The notes: generated by a model from the sequence alone, not told the origin. 64,000 bases of DNA from Proteles cristata cristata (GCA_017311185.1 JAESUZ010000960.1:372001-436000), one strand, 5' to 3'; positions 1-12,445 are shown, counted from the first letter of the stretch. A program made the numbers and translations.

Positions 1-114
1 AGGAATTCCTGGATAAACAAAAGCTGTGATAAACTGTTGCTAGTATACCTGCCATTCCAGGTATAGTAAAGGACAGTAAAGGTGGCTGACAGCCTAAAAG
101 GAAATTATACCAGA

Positions 115-770
115 TGTTGACACAAATACACAGAAAGAATATGCTATACCCAGATCGCAGTATCCTCACCGACCAGAGACCACCAAGGAGACCGAGTCAC
201 ACATGCAAAGGCAAAGGGCTTTATTACGGGCTTAAGCTCGGGGGCTCCCAGACCTCACCAGCACAATGGGTCCCTGCTGAGAGCCCCGAACAAGGGCAGA
301 GTAGGGTTTTTATGGGATTTGAGATGGGGGAGTTACAGAAGTTGTGACATGGGAACAGTGATCCAATCATAATTATTCAACATCATTGACAGCGGGTTTG
401 ACCATACACATTGTCTAGAGTATTCGTTACTTTTGGCGGGATCCAATTACAACATTTAGAGTGCCTTTAATTCAACCAATCACAGAGCGAGCCTAGGGTC
501 TTGTTCGGTGACTAACAGGTTAACTTTAACATTAGGGAACAGGGTCCTATCTATAGTTTCTATCTCCAGGCCTCTCCCTTAACAATATGGAGGGTGGTCC
601 CTGGCCTTTCTTGATTGGGTGTTGCAAGGGTGGTTACTCCTGCCTTGGGCAATGTGTAACTACCTGATAGTTTCCGGGAAGCCAAAACTCAGGCCTTCTA
701 GTTTAGAGGGGAAACTTAAAGCCTGTCATGGAGTCAGTTTGGTTTAGACGTTTAGACTTGTGGCCTTACA
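115..770 (-). mobile_element. Solo LTR of a gammaretrovirus-like endogenous retrovirus
   Basis: Read on the minus strand, this is organised like a class I (gamma-type) LTR. It begins TGTAAGGCC at 770, has a TATA-like CATAAAAACC near 303-316, and an AATAAAG polyadenylation signal at 219-225. A U5-like segment follows with CTCGGTCTCCTTGGTGGTCTC, and it ends ...TGTCAACA at 115. The ends are therefore TGT...ACA, although an end at 142 (...GGGTATAGCA) is also possible. No gag, pol or env sequence is visible on either side, so it is a solo LTR or its partner lies outside the window. I see no convincing 4-6 bp target duplication. Promoter and poly(A) motifs look well preserved, suggesting moderate age. 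The family is not assigned. Confidence 0.75.
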
Positions 771-984
771 GGTAAATATAAATTATTTTATAAATATGTC
801 CCTCTTTTATCTTTTAATTTCTTTAAAAGACACATGGTTCTACAAGGCAATAATTATAACACTGTATTTTTCAGATCAAATATATAGATGTAACATATAT
901 AAAAATTATAGCACAAAAGGGGGTGGGATAGAGTTCTATTAGTGTGAAATTATTGTATTTAACTTAAATTAAGCCACTATTAAT

Positions 985-1400
985 GGTTGGAAGGCAATTC
1001 CCCATGGGTCTCTCACTTTTCCATATATTGTGTCAGCAGAGACATTTTTACCTTTGGTTTGGACTACCCCTTCAAGGACATTTGTATAACGAACAGCCTT
1101 GGAAGATAGAGATGGTATCTTCCCATTGGGGCAAAACAGAGGGGAACTTACGTGGCCGTATATAAGATCTCAGTAAGCTAATCATAGGGTTTCCTTTTTG
1201 TAATGAAACTCACTGTGTTTGCAAGTGCCACTTGACCTTTTGCAGTTTGCTCTGTGGGAAATAGTCCGCAAAGAACCAGGCATGGGAATGCCAATCCTTC
1301 AGCTTCCACTATTGCTTTGAGTAAAAAAGGCCTTTGCTTCATTCCTGTGAATCACATGTCCTCTGTTAGTACCCATGATACTGCTGCAGGCTGTTATTAA
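985..1400 (+). mobile_element. Possible second LTR-like fragment (unassigned)
   Basis: This segment is richer in GC than its surroundings. It contains a TATA-like GTATATAAGA near 1158 and an AGTAAA-containing stretch near 1319 followed by a T-rich segment, the promoter-to-poly(A) spacing of an LTR. I cannot place the family or fix the ends. It could instead be unique sequence between the LTR at 115-770 and the L1 downstream. Confidence 0.35.
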
Positions 1401-1961
1401 AAGTAAGGCAAAATCTCAAAATATCGACAGTTCTTGAGATTAACTTGAAGTAGATTGCAATATATTAAAATACGTTAAAAAAGCTAAAAAAAAGTCATTA
1501 AAAAATCACCAAGGTAATGAAAATGGGCACTAAAAAAATAGTTAACATAAAATGCAAGCCTAAGAAGAAACAAAGGAAGAAAAAGACATGAGAAATATTT
1601 TTTAAAAATTAAATAACAAAATTGTAGACAGAAATTCAAACATACTGATAATTATATTAGAGTTCTGGCTAGTTATGCAATCGAAATGCAAGATGATCAG
1701 TGAATGTTGTCCACAAGAAATACATTTAGGCCAAAAACACCAACAAGTGGAAAGTAAAGGGATAGATAAAAATACACATGTCAAATAGTGATTGTAAATG
1801 ATTGGGAATAGCTATACTGATATTGAATACAATATAAGTTAAACACAAATACTACTAAAGTCAGAAATATTTCATAATGATAAAAGATCCAGGAGATAAC
1901 AATTGTAAACGTGTATGTATCCTAGCATAAGGATATGTTAATATGTGAAGCAAAAATTGAT

Positions 1962-2031
1962 GGCACCGAAAGGGTATACAGACAACTCATAATTATGGTA
2001 CCAAAAGGGTATACAGACAACTCATAATTAT
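1962..2031. repeat. 35-bp tandem duplication (2 copies)
   Basis: Two adjacent 35-bp units, 1962-1996 and 1997-2031, differ at only two positions (GGCACCGAAA against GGTACCAAAA at the start). Both continue with GGGTATACAGACAACTCAT and AATTAT. The duplication sits inside the old L1 endonuclease region and looks younger than its host element. Confidence 0.95.
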
Positions 2032-3643
2032 AGCAATGCCACATCCTCACTAATTACTGAAGAAACTATATAAAACAACATGGATATAGAATTCTTGAGC
2101 AATATTATTAACCAGTTTGACCTGCTGTTTACAGAACACAGCACACCAAAAAAGTATAATACATGTTCTTCTCAAGTGTATGTGAAATATTCTCCAGTAT
2201 ATGACATTTACTATGTTATAAAATAAGACTCCAACTCAAAAGGGATGAAATAATTGAAACTATATTTTCTAAATATAGTAGGATTAAATTGGACATAAAC
2301 AGAGTTGGGAAATACTCAAATATTTGGAATTATTCAGCACAATTTTAAAGAAGTCTACAGTTGAAAAAAATTAGAAAATATTTTAACTGAAACAAAACAA
2401 AAAAATACCAAAATTTATTGGATCCTGCTAAAGAGTTTGTAGATACCTATAACTTTAAATGTCTCTATTTAAAAAGAAAGATCGTTTTTAATATAAAGAG
2501 CAACAGAGAAAATACTCAAAGAAGGAGAAATTGAAATCAAGCAGAAGAAATGAAATAAAAGATATCTGAGAATTCAGAAAATAAATAAATGAGATCAATG
2601 AAAACAAATTCTGATTTAAAAAAACACAAAAACTAACAAACTATTCTTTAAGTAAGATAAAATGGACAAAACAAAAATTATAAAAATCAGATATTTAAAA
2701 AGCCATTACTTATGGTCCTAGAGAAATTCAAAGTTTTGTAGGGGCATGTTATGAACAATTTTATGCCAGCAAATCAGACAATTTAAATGAAATTAGAAAA
2801 TTAATACAAAGACAACAGCAAAACTGACTCAACAAAAAAATAGATAATCTGGATATACCTATTACTGATAAAGAAGTTAAATTAACAATAATAATATTTA
2901 AAATCTCTCGTGAAGATAGTTCCAGCCTCTATGACAGTCAATGGTAAGTTTTATCAAATATTTAAAGATGATATATTGCCAATCTTCACTTCTTAGAAAC
3001 AGAGAAAGTGGAAACACTTTCTAATTCTTTCTACAAAGACCAAGTATCCTACGTATCAAAACAAGACACAAGAAAACTATAGAAACTATGAACATAAGTG
3101 CAGAAATTACTGACAAAGCATCAGCAAGCTAAATCCCACAACACATAAAAAGTATTATATATCAGGATAAATTGGAATTTTTCCAGGAATGCAAGGTTTG
3201 TTCAACATCTGAATATGAGTTAAAGTAATACACTGATTAATATAACAAAGGACAAAAACATATCATAGGAAAAGCATTTGGCAAGACCCAATACCTATTA
3301 ATGATAAAAACTCATAACAAACCATAAGGGAAATATAGTCATCTAATGAAAGCATTTATGAGAAACTATATTATTGTATTTAATTGTGAAAGACTGAATA
3401 TTTTCCCCCTAAGGCTAGGAACAAGGCAAGAGTTTTGCTTTTATTACTTCTATTCAAATATTGTATTGGAGAGTCTAGCCAAATAAATAAAACAATAAAA
3501 ACAAATAACAGTCATCCAGATTGGGAAAAAAAGTAAAACTGCCTTTATTTGCAGACAACATAATCTTGTATGTAGAAAATTCCAAGGAGCCTATGAATAG
3601 ACTACCAGAATTAAGAACCATATTCAACAAAGTAGCAGGAAAA

Positions 3644-3644
<1 letters not shown>

Positions 3645-3686
<42 letters not shown>

Positions 3687-3694
3687 GCTACTAC
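3645..3694. repeat. (ACT)n trinucleotide microsatellite
   Basis: Fourteen uninterrupted ACT units run from 3645 to 3686. After one TGC interruption the CTAC pattern resumes to 3694. It produces spurious poly-Tyr and poly-Ser frames on opposite strands that are not genes. Confidence 0.98.
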
Positions 3695-4345
3695 AATAAG
3701 CGATGGATTGGGAGAAAATATTTGTAAATCCTATATCTAAAATAATTTTATTCAGAATATGTAAAGAACACTTATAACTCAATACTAAGAAGATAAACCA
3801 GCTTAAGGACAAAAAAATTTGAATAGACATTTTACCAGAAAAGATAGGTGAATGGCTAATAAGCATTAAGGAAATGCAAATTAAAATAACAGTGGAATAT
3901 CACTATATATCCCTAGAATGATGATTATCAGTAAGATATCGAGTATTTGCACAAAAGTGGGGAAACCGGGACCCTCATTCATTTTTGGTGAAAATATAAA
4001 TGGTTCACGTAAAGTAGCACACAAGTAAAAAATAATATGTGTAGTGAAAAGGCCAGACACAAAAGAGATTAGAATCCATTTATAAGGAAATTCTAGAAAA
4101 GGCAAAAATATAAAAACAGAAATCGAATCAGTGGTTGCCCTGTGCTAAGTGTAAGAATATTGACTGACTGCAAATATGCACAAGGAACATTTTTTGGTGA
4201 TGAAAACAATCTAAAACTGAACTGCGACGATGATTGTACCACTCTGTGTATTTATTAACTATAGGACACTTACATTTGGTGAGTTTTATGGCATTCCAAT
4301 TACACCTCAATAGGTGTAGGTGATTTTGAAAGAAAAGTATAGACA

Positions 4346-7317
4346 CTCATGCTACATCTAAGTTTATTTACAAGAAAAATTGTTAAAATTATATTTCAGA
4401 TTCACATGACTAAAAATGTTATCAGTGACACCACTAAAACTACTATACCATGCCTAACAGCGTTAGGAACTTCCCATGATGCAATCCCTGTTTCACATCA
4501 CGTCATGCTCCTCTATTCCTATTCTTATTCATCCCACTTCACTAACACAAATTTCACTGTCCCACTCTTACCCCAATCTTTTCCTGATTCCCTAGGAAGA
4601 CACCATTCTGTACATAGAACTTACGTCCAGAAACTCTTCACTAAGGGATCTTGAATCTCCGGATCTGTAAAACAGATTTTCCTCTGAGCATCCTGTCTCC
4701 TTCCTGTATAACCCTGTGAAGTCAATGAGCCTGTTACTCCTACGTCCTAGGTATTGCTGGCTTCCTGCCACTTCCACACACTTAACTTTTATGGGTTTTT
4801 TAAAATGCAAACCTCAGTTCTCTGAGGCTCATTTATATTGTCATAATTCACCCTTATTTTATTGAAAAAAATTATCCTTGTAACTTCCTACTTTTCTTGT
4901 TAATCATATTGACTCCATCTACTTAGAGCTTCCACCTCCCCATTTATTGGGTCTTTTGATCTTTATTTTTTCCCTATCATAAGCTCCCTTCCTCCATACT
5001 CGGTTTAGGCCCCATTTCCATTATTTCAGCCTCTGACTTGTCAGTATGTAGAGTCTCTCTGTTTACTGTCCTGCAATCATACCACCCTATCTCCCCCCCG
5101 TCCCCCCGCCCCGCCGAACACCCTGAACTTAAATTACAACAAATGGTTGGCTTCACATTTATTGCCAGAGAAAAATCGCTCAACTTTAGGATCTGTGCCA
5201 ATATATACCCTGGTTGTTTTTTTTAAACATCATCTGGGCTCTCTACAATGTCAGTCATTCCAAGTTATCGCCTATTTCCATTCTCCAGGGAATTTCAAAC
5301 ATTATCTTCCATTGTCCTCATTTTCAATAGAAAGATTTTCCCTCAGATTTCTCTAAGCAGAAATACTCAATATTCTACCGCAGATATTCAGAGTTATCTT
5401 TTTATAGCAATAATAATCTTACTCTTTTATCCCCTTCCTCCTTCAGATATGTTTATCTGCTAACTAATCTTTTTTTTTTGTTTGGTCTTTAGCCAACACT
5501 TTTTCTTGGATCCTTTCATTGACTACTTGAATATACTTGATTTTTCCTTCTCATTAACACACCATTCCTGACCTCAGGTCCTCCTCATGTCCTATCCAAT
5601 GTCACATCTATTTTCTTTCCTGCACAAACTCCTTGAATTTAACTGAATTGATTGTCAATATGTCCCATTTCTAAAATCTTGCTTTTCTGTAAAACTAGTC
5701 TACTTGCTCTGAAATTACAGTTATTTTTGCTAAAACAAATATTAAATACTCCCATGTAAATAATTGAAAGATCTATAATCCTATTGACCATTTATCATCA
5801 TGAAAACTCTATTCTCTTGATTCCTTTAAACTTCTCTGGCCACTATTTTGATTTCTTTATCTCTCCAGTATCCTTATCTTTAAGAGTATGTTCTGTGTCC
5901 TCTTCCCTTCGCTGTCTCTGCTTTCTTATTTAGTATACTAACATTACCATTCTAATTAAGTCAATTTACCCACTTCTAATTCCCTTCCCACAAAGCCAAA
6001 GACCCCATTTCTGGTTTATAAGGAAAATTTTATAAGCAAATTTCTAAGGAAAAATTAAGAAATTAGGATTTATTTATTTTAACATCTTATTCTTTAACAT
6101 ATTATATATACACATGCATTTATCACTTCTCACATTTTTAATCCTACAGGAAATGTGTGTCCCTCCAATCCAAAGCTAATTCCTCTCTATGTCTCTGTCT
6201 ACCTCTCTCTCTGTCTGTCTGCTCTGGGTAACACCTGCTCTATTTTCCAGAAACCCTAATTGATCAGTTATATCTACTTTCCTCTTTATTCTATAAAGGG
6301 AGACTATCATCTTAGATTATATTTTTCTCATCTCATTTTCTGAAGGCCTCCTTGTACTTTGAACTTCCTTTTATCAAACACATAAAATGTCTCCTTTACA
6401 GACACGGTTTTTAAAGACGTATTCAACTTGCTGTGCTTATTCTTCAGCTTTTGTTTATACCTCAGAATCATGGAAGTCTGTTTTCATTTCCGCCTCTTTA
6501 CTAATCCTGCATCCATGACAACTGATTTCGCTTGAGAGCTCTGCAGCATCTGAAAGGTTAGGTCATCAATTCTCTCTCCCTTGTATTTGGTAAATCATAC
6601 TTTCCATTTTCTCCTTTTGTTTGGAAATCTTTTGAAGCCTCTTCTACATGCTTCTCTTTTTTTTCATGACTCTTTAAATATTAGTGATCTCAAGATTATG
6701 TTTTTGATACTTTTCTTGCCTCCTTATCCAGACTCTACATGTTGATGACTTTCAATGCATCATTTACTCCAGATTCTTGACAAATTCATGATGGTTTGAT
6801 ATTTGTGCAACATGTATGACCCATATTTATAATTTTCTAATGATATAATTACTGAATATCCTGTAGCATAAGCATTCCAAATACATTATGTCACAGTCAT
6901 TGTTTGTCCCTAAAACATGCTCTTAATATTGCCTATGTTATTAACATATATATATATATAATAGAAAGATATTTCATAATATAAAACCATGATACATTAT
7001 ACATAATATAATATTTAGACACATAGAGTTGCTGTACTTTATAATCTATTTAGTTCGTAACAAACAGTCTGTATCTCTCTAATTCTTATATTCTTTTTCT
7101 CTTTGACACTCTGCCTTCCCATATTATTGCAAAGCTTTGAGAAGTGGTAACATATGTTTTAATGGAAAGTTCTAATTTTAGGATATGATATAGAATTAGT
7201 AGATTTCCATAGGAGAGCTTTGTTTTAATCAGATTGAGACCATTTCTTTGTGGGTTAGAAATAATAAATGATAGTGTATAATATTAATTTCTCTATGACC
7301 TAGTTTTAAAACTCATT
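4346..7317. other. AT-rich stretch without recognised genes
   Basis: No convincing coding frame or CAN-SINE is present. The plus strand is pyrimidine-rich over 4500-6700 (many TCTTTTCC-type runs), which suggests old decayed repeat sequence I cannot assign. It holds a C-rich tract at 5093-5116, a (TC/TG) simple stretch near 6184-6222 and a short (TA)n at about 6947-6961. Open frames of up to about 100 codons overlap on both strands and show no codon or motif signal. Confidence 0.6.
5093..5116 (-). other. C-rich tract, G-quadruplex/GC-box-like on minus strand
   Basis: Runs of seven, six and four cytosines separated by one or two bases lie in otherwise AT-rich DNA. On the minus strand the runs of G meet the usual four-run G-quadruplex pattern if the seven-G run is split. 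The GGGGCGGGG-like sequence also resembles an SP1/KLF site. There is no evidence of transcription. Confidence 0.6.
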
Positions 7318-8638
7318 TCAACAAATCGTGCTGGGAAAATCGTATGGCAAAATGCAAAAGAAAGAAACTACCATTTTATTGCACCATACACAAAAATAAA
7401 TTCAAAATGGATTAAAGACCTAAAACCATAAAAATCCTGGAAAAAACATTAGGCAGTAACTTCTTTGACATCAGCTATAGCAACTTTTTTCTAGGTATGT
7501 CTCCTGAGACAAAGAAAACAAAAGCAAAAATAAATTATTGGAGTACATCAAAATGAAAAGCTTCTGCACAGTGAAGGAAACAATCAATAAAACTAAAAGG
7601 CAATCTATATAGAAGAATATAGAAGAATATATTTGCAAAGGACATATATGCTAAATGGTTAGTATTAAAAAATATAAAGAGGTTATAAAACTCAACAACC
7701 AAAAGCCGAATAATCCAAATAAAAATTGGGCAGAAGACATGAAGAGGCATTTCTCCAAAGAAGACATGTAGACGGTCAACAAACACATTAAAATACATTC
7801 ATTATCACATCATCAGGGAAAGTCAAATCAAAACTACAATGACATAGCACCTCATACCTGTCAGAAAGGCTAAAATCAACAACAGAAGAAACAACCAGTG
7901 TTGGTGAGGATGTGGATAAAGAGGAACCCTCTTGCAGTACTGGTGGGAATACAAACTGATGCCATCAACATGGAAAACATTATGGAGGTTCCTCAAAAGT
8001 TAAAAACAGAACTACCCTATGACCCAGCAATCACACTATTGGGTATTTTTCCAAACAATATAAAACACTAACTCAAAAGCATACATCCATCTTGATGTTT
8101 ATAGAAGCATTATTTACAATAGCCAAGATATGGAAGCAGCCCACATCCATCGATTCATGACTGTATAAAGAAGACTGATTTTACACATGTATGCACATAT
8201 ATATACAAAACAGAATATTATTCACCCATAAAAAATAACGAAATCTTGCCATTTGCAATGACATGAATGGAGCTACAGAGTATAATGCTAATTGAAATAA
8301 GTCAGTCAGAGAAAGACAAATATGCGATTTCACACATATGTGGAATTTAAGAAACAATGAGCAAATGATGAACAAAGGGAAAACAGAGAAAGAGAGAGAA
8401 AGCACGCACACCAAATCAAGAAACAGACTCTTAAATATAGAGAACAAACTGATTGTTACCAGAGGGAAGGTAGGTGGAAGGATGGGATCATTAGGGGATG
8501 GGGAAGGGAAGTGCACTTGTCATGATGAGCACTGGATGATGTATGGATTATTGAATCACTATGTTGTACAATTGAAACTAATAGAACACTGTATGTTTAT
8601 GAAACAGAATTTTAAAAACTCAAATAAATAAATAATAC
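7318..8638 (+). mobile_element. 5'-truncated carnivore-type LINE-1 (ORF2 C-terminus + 3' UTR)
   Basis: The segment starts abruptly inside ORF2 (CAACAAATCGTGCTGGGAAA) and continues through characteristic L1 3' sequence: GAAAAGCTTCTGCACAGTGA near 7555, CCCTATGACCCAGCAATC near 8013, TTTACAATAGCCAAGATATGG near 8113 and GAAATAAGTCAGTCAGAGAA near 8295. The 3' UTR (TTGAATCACTATGTTGTAC near 8551) ends in an AATAAATAAATAATA tail and resembles carnivore L1 copies. The reading frame is broken by stops, such as a TAG after KRHFSKEDM near 7770. A 10-bp tandem copy AGAAGAATAT occurs at 7611-7630. It is a dead insertion, clearly younger than the L1 at 1.4-4.3 kb. Confidence 0.92.
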
Positions 8639-11600
8639 TTAATTTATTTTATTAAAATTTAGGTAGTAAGGACGTCATACTCATCTAAGATTTTGAGCAG
8701 TTGTAGCTCATCTAAGATTTTTGATGTAGGAAAGAAGGCTTTTTATTATTATGTTTATTGAAGTCCCCATGGCTATGCCTCACAAGAAATTAATTGCAGA
8801 CCATTTCAAGGTAACCTGTGTTAAAGTGTTTTGTGACTATAATAATAATGAGACAATTAGTAGAAAATAGAAATCTACCATGGCTGAAATCCATTCCTAC
8901 TAGTTTTGTGAGGTAGAGGGAGTAACTCAGAGACTTCTCACTTTATTTTCTATTTATAATCTGTAATAATATATATAATCTAAAATCTATTCTCTAAGGG
9001 TGCTGAGACTACAGATATAAATATAAATATATATAATGTTTTTCAAATCAGTGGGTTACAATTTGAGCTTTAACTGTGTATTCATTTAAAATTCTATTCA
9101 TACATTATCATTGTTGAATCTTGCCTTCTATATATGCTAGAAATCAAAGGCTCTCTCACTTTAGGCTCTTAAGCATTGCATTGCGAATGGGTCACAAAAA
9201 TGCCATTTAGCTGTATCTGTCGTCTTTATGCTAACAAATGAAAGCAGCTTTGCAGAATTTAGTATGGTTTTATATTGTACTCAGTTTCCTATTGCAAACA
9301 AAGAACTATATTATACAGTGCTAGAAAATCCTCCAATTAGGCTACCTGTAAAGCTTAATCTGAAGTTAATTCCCAGAGTTAGAAAACTCATCAGGAATAT
9401 ATGCATATAGTCATCTGTGCAAATAAGGAACTAGGAATTTTCTCAGCTCCCTAAAACTTGACATTCTCCTGGTGGTATTTAAACCTACTTCTCACTTTAA
9501 AAAGCAAAAATGACTAACATGTCTGCCACTATGGAATATTTTAAACTCAATTATGTCCTATGCCCAGATGACATTTACATACTACCCACCAAACCCTATA
9601 TCCATCACCCCCACCCTGTGCACACTCTACACCCCCAAGATCTTTCCTCTTGCCAGCTTAGTTTTAGTTGTGCAAAATGGCTCAAAGGAAAAGAAAAACA
9701 AAAATATTCAAAGTATCCTTAATAAATAATGTTAGATAACTCAAAGTATACAATAAGTGAAATGCATCCTTAAATTTCAAATGTGGTAATATTTATTAAT
9801 TAAATTATTTTAGGAATATTGATATAAATACCTATTTTGAATTATCAAATTGCATAAATCTCCTTAATCTGTGCAAGATTAACATGAGAGCACGTGTTTA
9901 TGGTTTAAAGTAGAATATAAATGTTCCACTTTCACAAAGCATACATTTGACAAAATTAAAGACTTAAGTAATATCTTGAGAGGGAAACTATAACCAATTT
10001 CGTTAACTTATTAATAAGCTAAATGTACTTATTTGAAAAACACAACCTTAATCCATTAGTTATCTGTCCTCCTTTAAAGTATAATGTATTACCATTCCTT
10101 GAATAGATCAACTTCAAAAGCACTTTTCATATTCAAATTACTGGTTTGTATGCTGTCATATCTTCAACTCTCCATGATTTCCCTTTACTTCCTGTATTAT
10201 CTTCTCTCCATGCTTTGAGCAACAATCAAGCTCTCATTATGCTTTAGCAGGACCTGGAGATCAGATGAGGCAGTTCTTTAAACTTCCTCTTTCCTTACCC
10301 TTGTAATATATATACTAAACTCAATACTTCATTCTTTTTGCTTACAAACTCAGTTATTTATACCTCAAAAATGCTACCTCAAAAATTCTTGCTTCTGCAC
10401 ACATTCTTTTAAACCTTACCTTAAATTTTTCGTCAATTCTTGATTTTTTTTTTTTCTAAGCTACATACACTGGATCCACTATAAACAGATTTGTACTTCA
10501 ATTAACTTCTTCTTTGATCTATGCTTTTTCTCTATCCAGGCAACCAATGTGATTCAGATGTGCAAAGCAAATTAGCAATGTTTTAAAACCTGGAATTTTT
10601 TTCAGATTTTGAAAGAAGTCTAGTAATCCCAAAGTAAAGTAATCATTGCTTGTTTCAGCTTCGTTCCATGGTAAATGCGAACAGGGCATAAAACAGAGTT
10701 GGAATGAAGTAAGACAGACTTGCAGACATCCTTTCCAATAAATATCAAATGTAGTTAATCCAAGTATCATTTGGTCATTGACCTCATTTACAAAAGGTTC
10801 AGTGATTTACAACAGAAGAAAACTTAAGCAAATTTTTTCTTACGTTTTAATGGGGTTGATTTGGCTGAATGCTACATAAATACTTTATCTACCCAAGGAT
10901 AGATTTCTCACAAAATACATAAAGCAATTGACAAGAATAATTTGCAAATCAATTGACTACACATGCTTATAAGTCTTTGATTCACTATTAAGTTTAACAT
11001 AATATATACTGTAATTAATATTTATAAATAATTATACATGTATGTTAATCTATTTCAGCATCACGTGTCATGCATTAAATATCAGGAATTCAGTCCATGA
11101 CAAAATTGATCTGTTTGTAACTATGATTAAAGGTAATGTAGTAAAGATGATTTTGAATGATTTGAACAAAAATCCCTTTGTTATGAATGAGTGAATTATC
11201 ATTCAGCACTGTAAGCTTTAACTATAACATTATCTGATGACGCCTATCCACATGTGGATAAAGGTAACCAAATGTAGAGCTCTTTGAATTTTCATTATGT
11301 TGATCTAAGTCATCTCTGTCACAAAACTATTGAATGAGGTTTGTTGTTATTGTTTAAGTTTATAACCATTCTGATCACTGATCTGCTCTAAACTAAATCA
11401 TGTTATATTTCTGAAAAGAGTGGCTTCCTTGATACAATACTGCATGCTCTGCAGACATCTCAGATTTGACTGACCAGAATCCTCAGGTCTTATGAATTAT
11501 TTATAATTATTAGTAGTCATCATTTTTAAGTCATCTTCCTCTTCCAATAGATTATACATTGCACTTCAAGGCAGAAGTCTACTGGTCATCATTCCACCAT

Positions 11601-12189
11601 TGTACCTGATGTGCCTAATAAACTGAAGTTATTAAAATATTAATATATGGGAAAACAGAGCCTTAAAAATTGTTTTAAATACACTAAAACAGATTCATCA
11701 TGAGGTGATCTTTGAAAAATATAAAACTGTTCCTACGTTCCTCCTGTGTTTGTTTAGTGACCATTGCAGATTATAAAATCAGCCATATACGAAAATACTT
11801 ATAAATTATCCTCTTGGTTAATTATTTTCATAACTTAGTAATTCTCAAGATATCAAAGTAGAGAAAATCTGCATTACACATGATGTCAATGGCTGTTTTC
11901 CTTTCCTTTAGTTATTATTAACCTTCTTAATATTCTAAGTGGTCATTTTTTACAGATATTTTAGAAGATGTGTACATTAGTTGCAGTTAGTCACACAGCT
12001 AGTTGTACAGTTGTATATTAGTTGTACAGTTCTATAAAGGCAAAATATGTTTTACTGATGAATAGTATCCATTTAATCTGTTTTCTCCTCTTCCCTTCAA
12101 TGAAAACAAATAAAATCAAACAAGGAATATGTAATTAAACAAGGAAACCATTAGATTGAGGTAACTTTAAAGACTTGATAACCTAGTAA
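8639..12189. other. AT-rich unique-looking sequence, no gene recognised
   Basis: No CAN-SINE, L1 or coding signal is recognised. Features of note are a perfect 16-bp palindrome at 11245-11260, a 19-bp-period direct duplication at 12000-12036 (TAGTTGTACAGTTGTATAT then TAGTTGTACAGTTCTATA) and a T-run near 10443. The part from about 10850 to 11650 looks low in repeats and could be conserved non-coding DNA, but only an alignment could show that. Confidence 0.5.
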
Positions 12190-12445
12190 GCAAACCAAAC
12201 CCTAAGCCAGAGTCAATGGACTCAAATCTCAGAAAACAGAACTTAAAAACAACTGATCACAACAGTTAATAAGGCTTTCTTAAATAAGGCAACTGCTTAA
12301 GCTCTAGCCAATGAAATAGTTCCCTTGCTCTGTTTCTGAATCTTCTGCATAAAAAACCTCCCCCTAGGTTTTATCACTGGAGTTCTTCTAACCACCCTGG
12401 GCTTGGTACTGCCCATTTCCAATTTGAAATAAACTTGAAATAATT
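12190..12445 (+). mobile_element. LTR-like retroviral relic (family unassigned)
   Basis: The stretch carries a promoter-to-poly(A) layout: CTGCATAAAAAACCTCCCCC near 12346 (TATA-like), then CTGGGCTTGGTACTGCCC near 12398, then an AATAAAC signal near 12427. This is the arrangement of ERV LTRs, and the text looks like a common mammalian LTR whose name I cannot give. The 5' limit is uncertain and no TSD is seen. Confidence 0.5.

Larger units (their letters stand above)
1400..4345 (+). mobile_element. Ancient LINE-1, ORF2 endonuclease + reverse transcriptase + 3' end, decayed
   Basis: Stretches across this interval read like mammalian L1 ORF2 in order. The endonuclease part is at about 1620-2400 (for example TTGTCCACAAGAAATACATT near 1708 and TTCTTCTCAAGTGTATGTG near 2166). 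The reverse transcriptase part is at about 2500-3640, and the 3' part runs to an L1M-like end (ACACCTCAATAGGTG near 4304). The clearest protein trace is at 3548-3586, FADNIILYVENSK, matching the RT active-site region FADDMILY of L1. The second catalytic aspartate is replaced by asparagine. Frameshifts and stops occur throughout, so it is non-functional. A 35-bp tandem duplication (1962-2031) and an ACT microsatellite (3645-3694) lie within it. No poly(A) or TSD is discernible, consistent with old age. The 5' limit is approximate. Confidence 0.85.

Noticed and set aside
3521..3866. Poly-Tyr and poly-Ser proteins
   Set aside because: Both are translations of the ACT microsatellite on opposite strands within a decayed L1.
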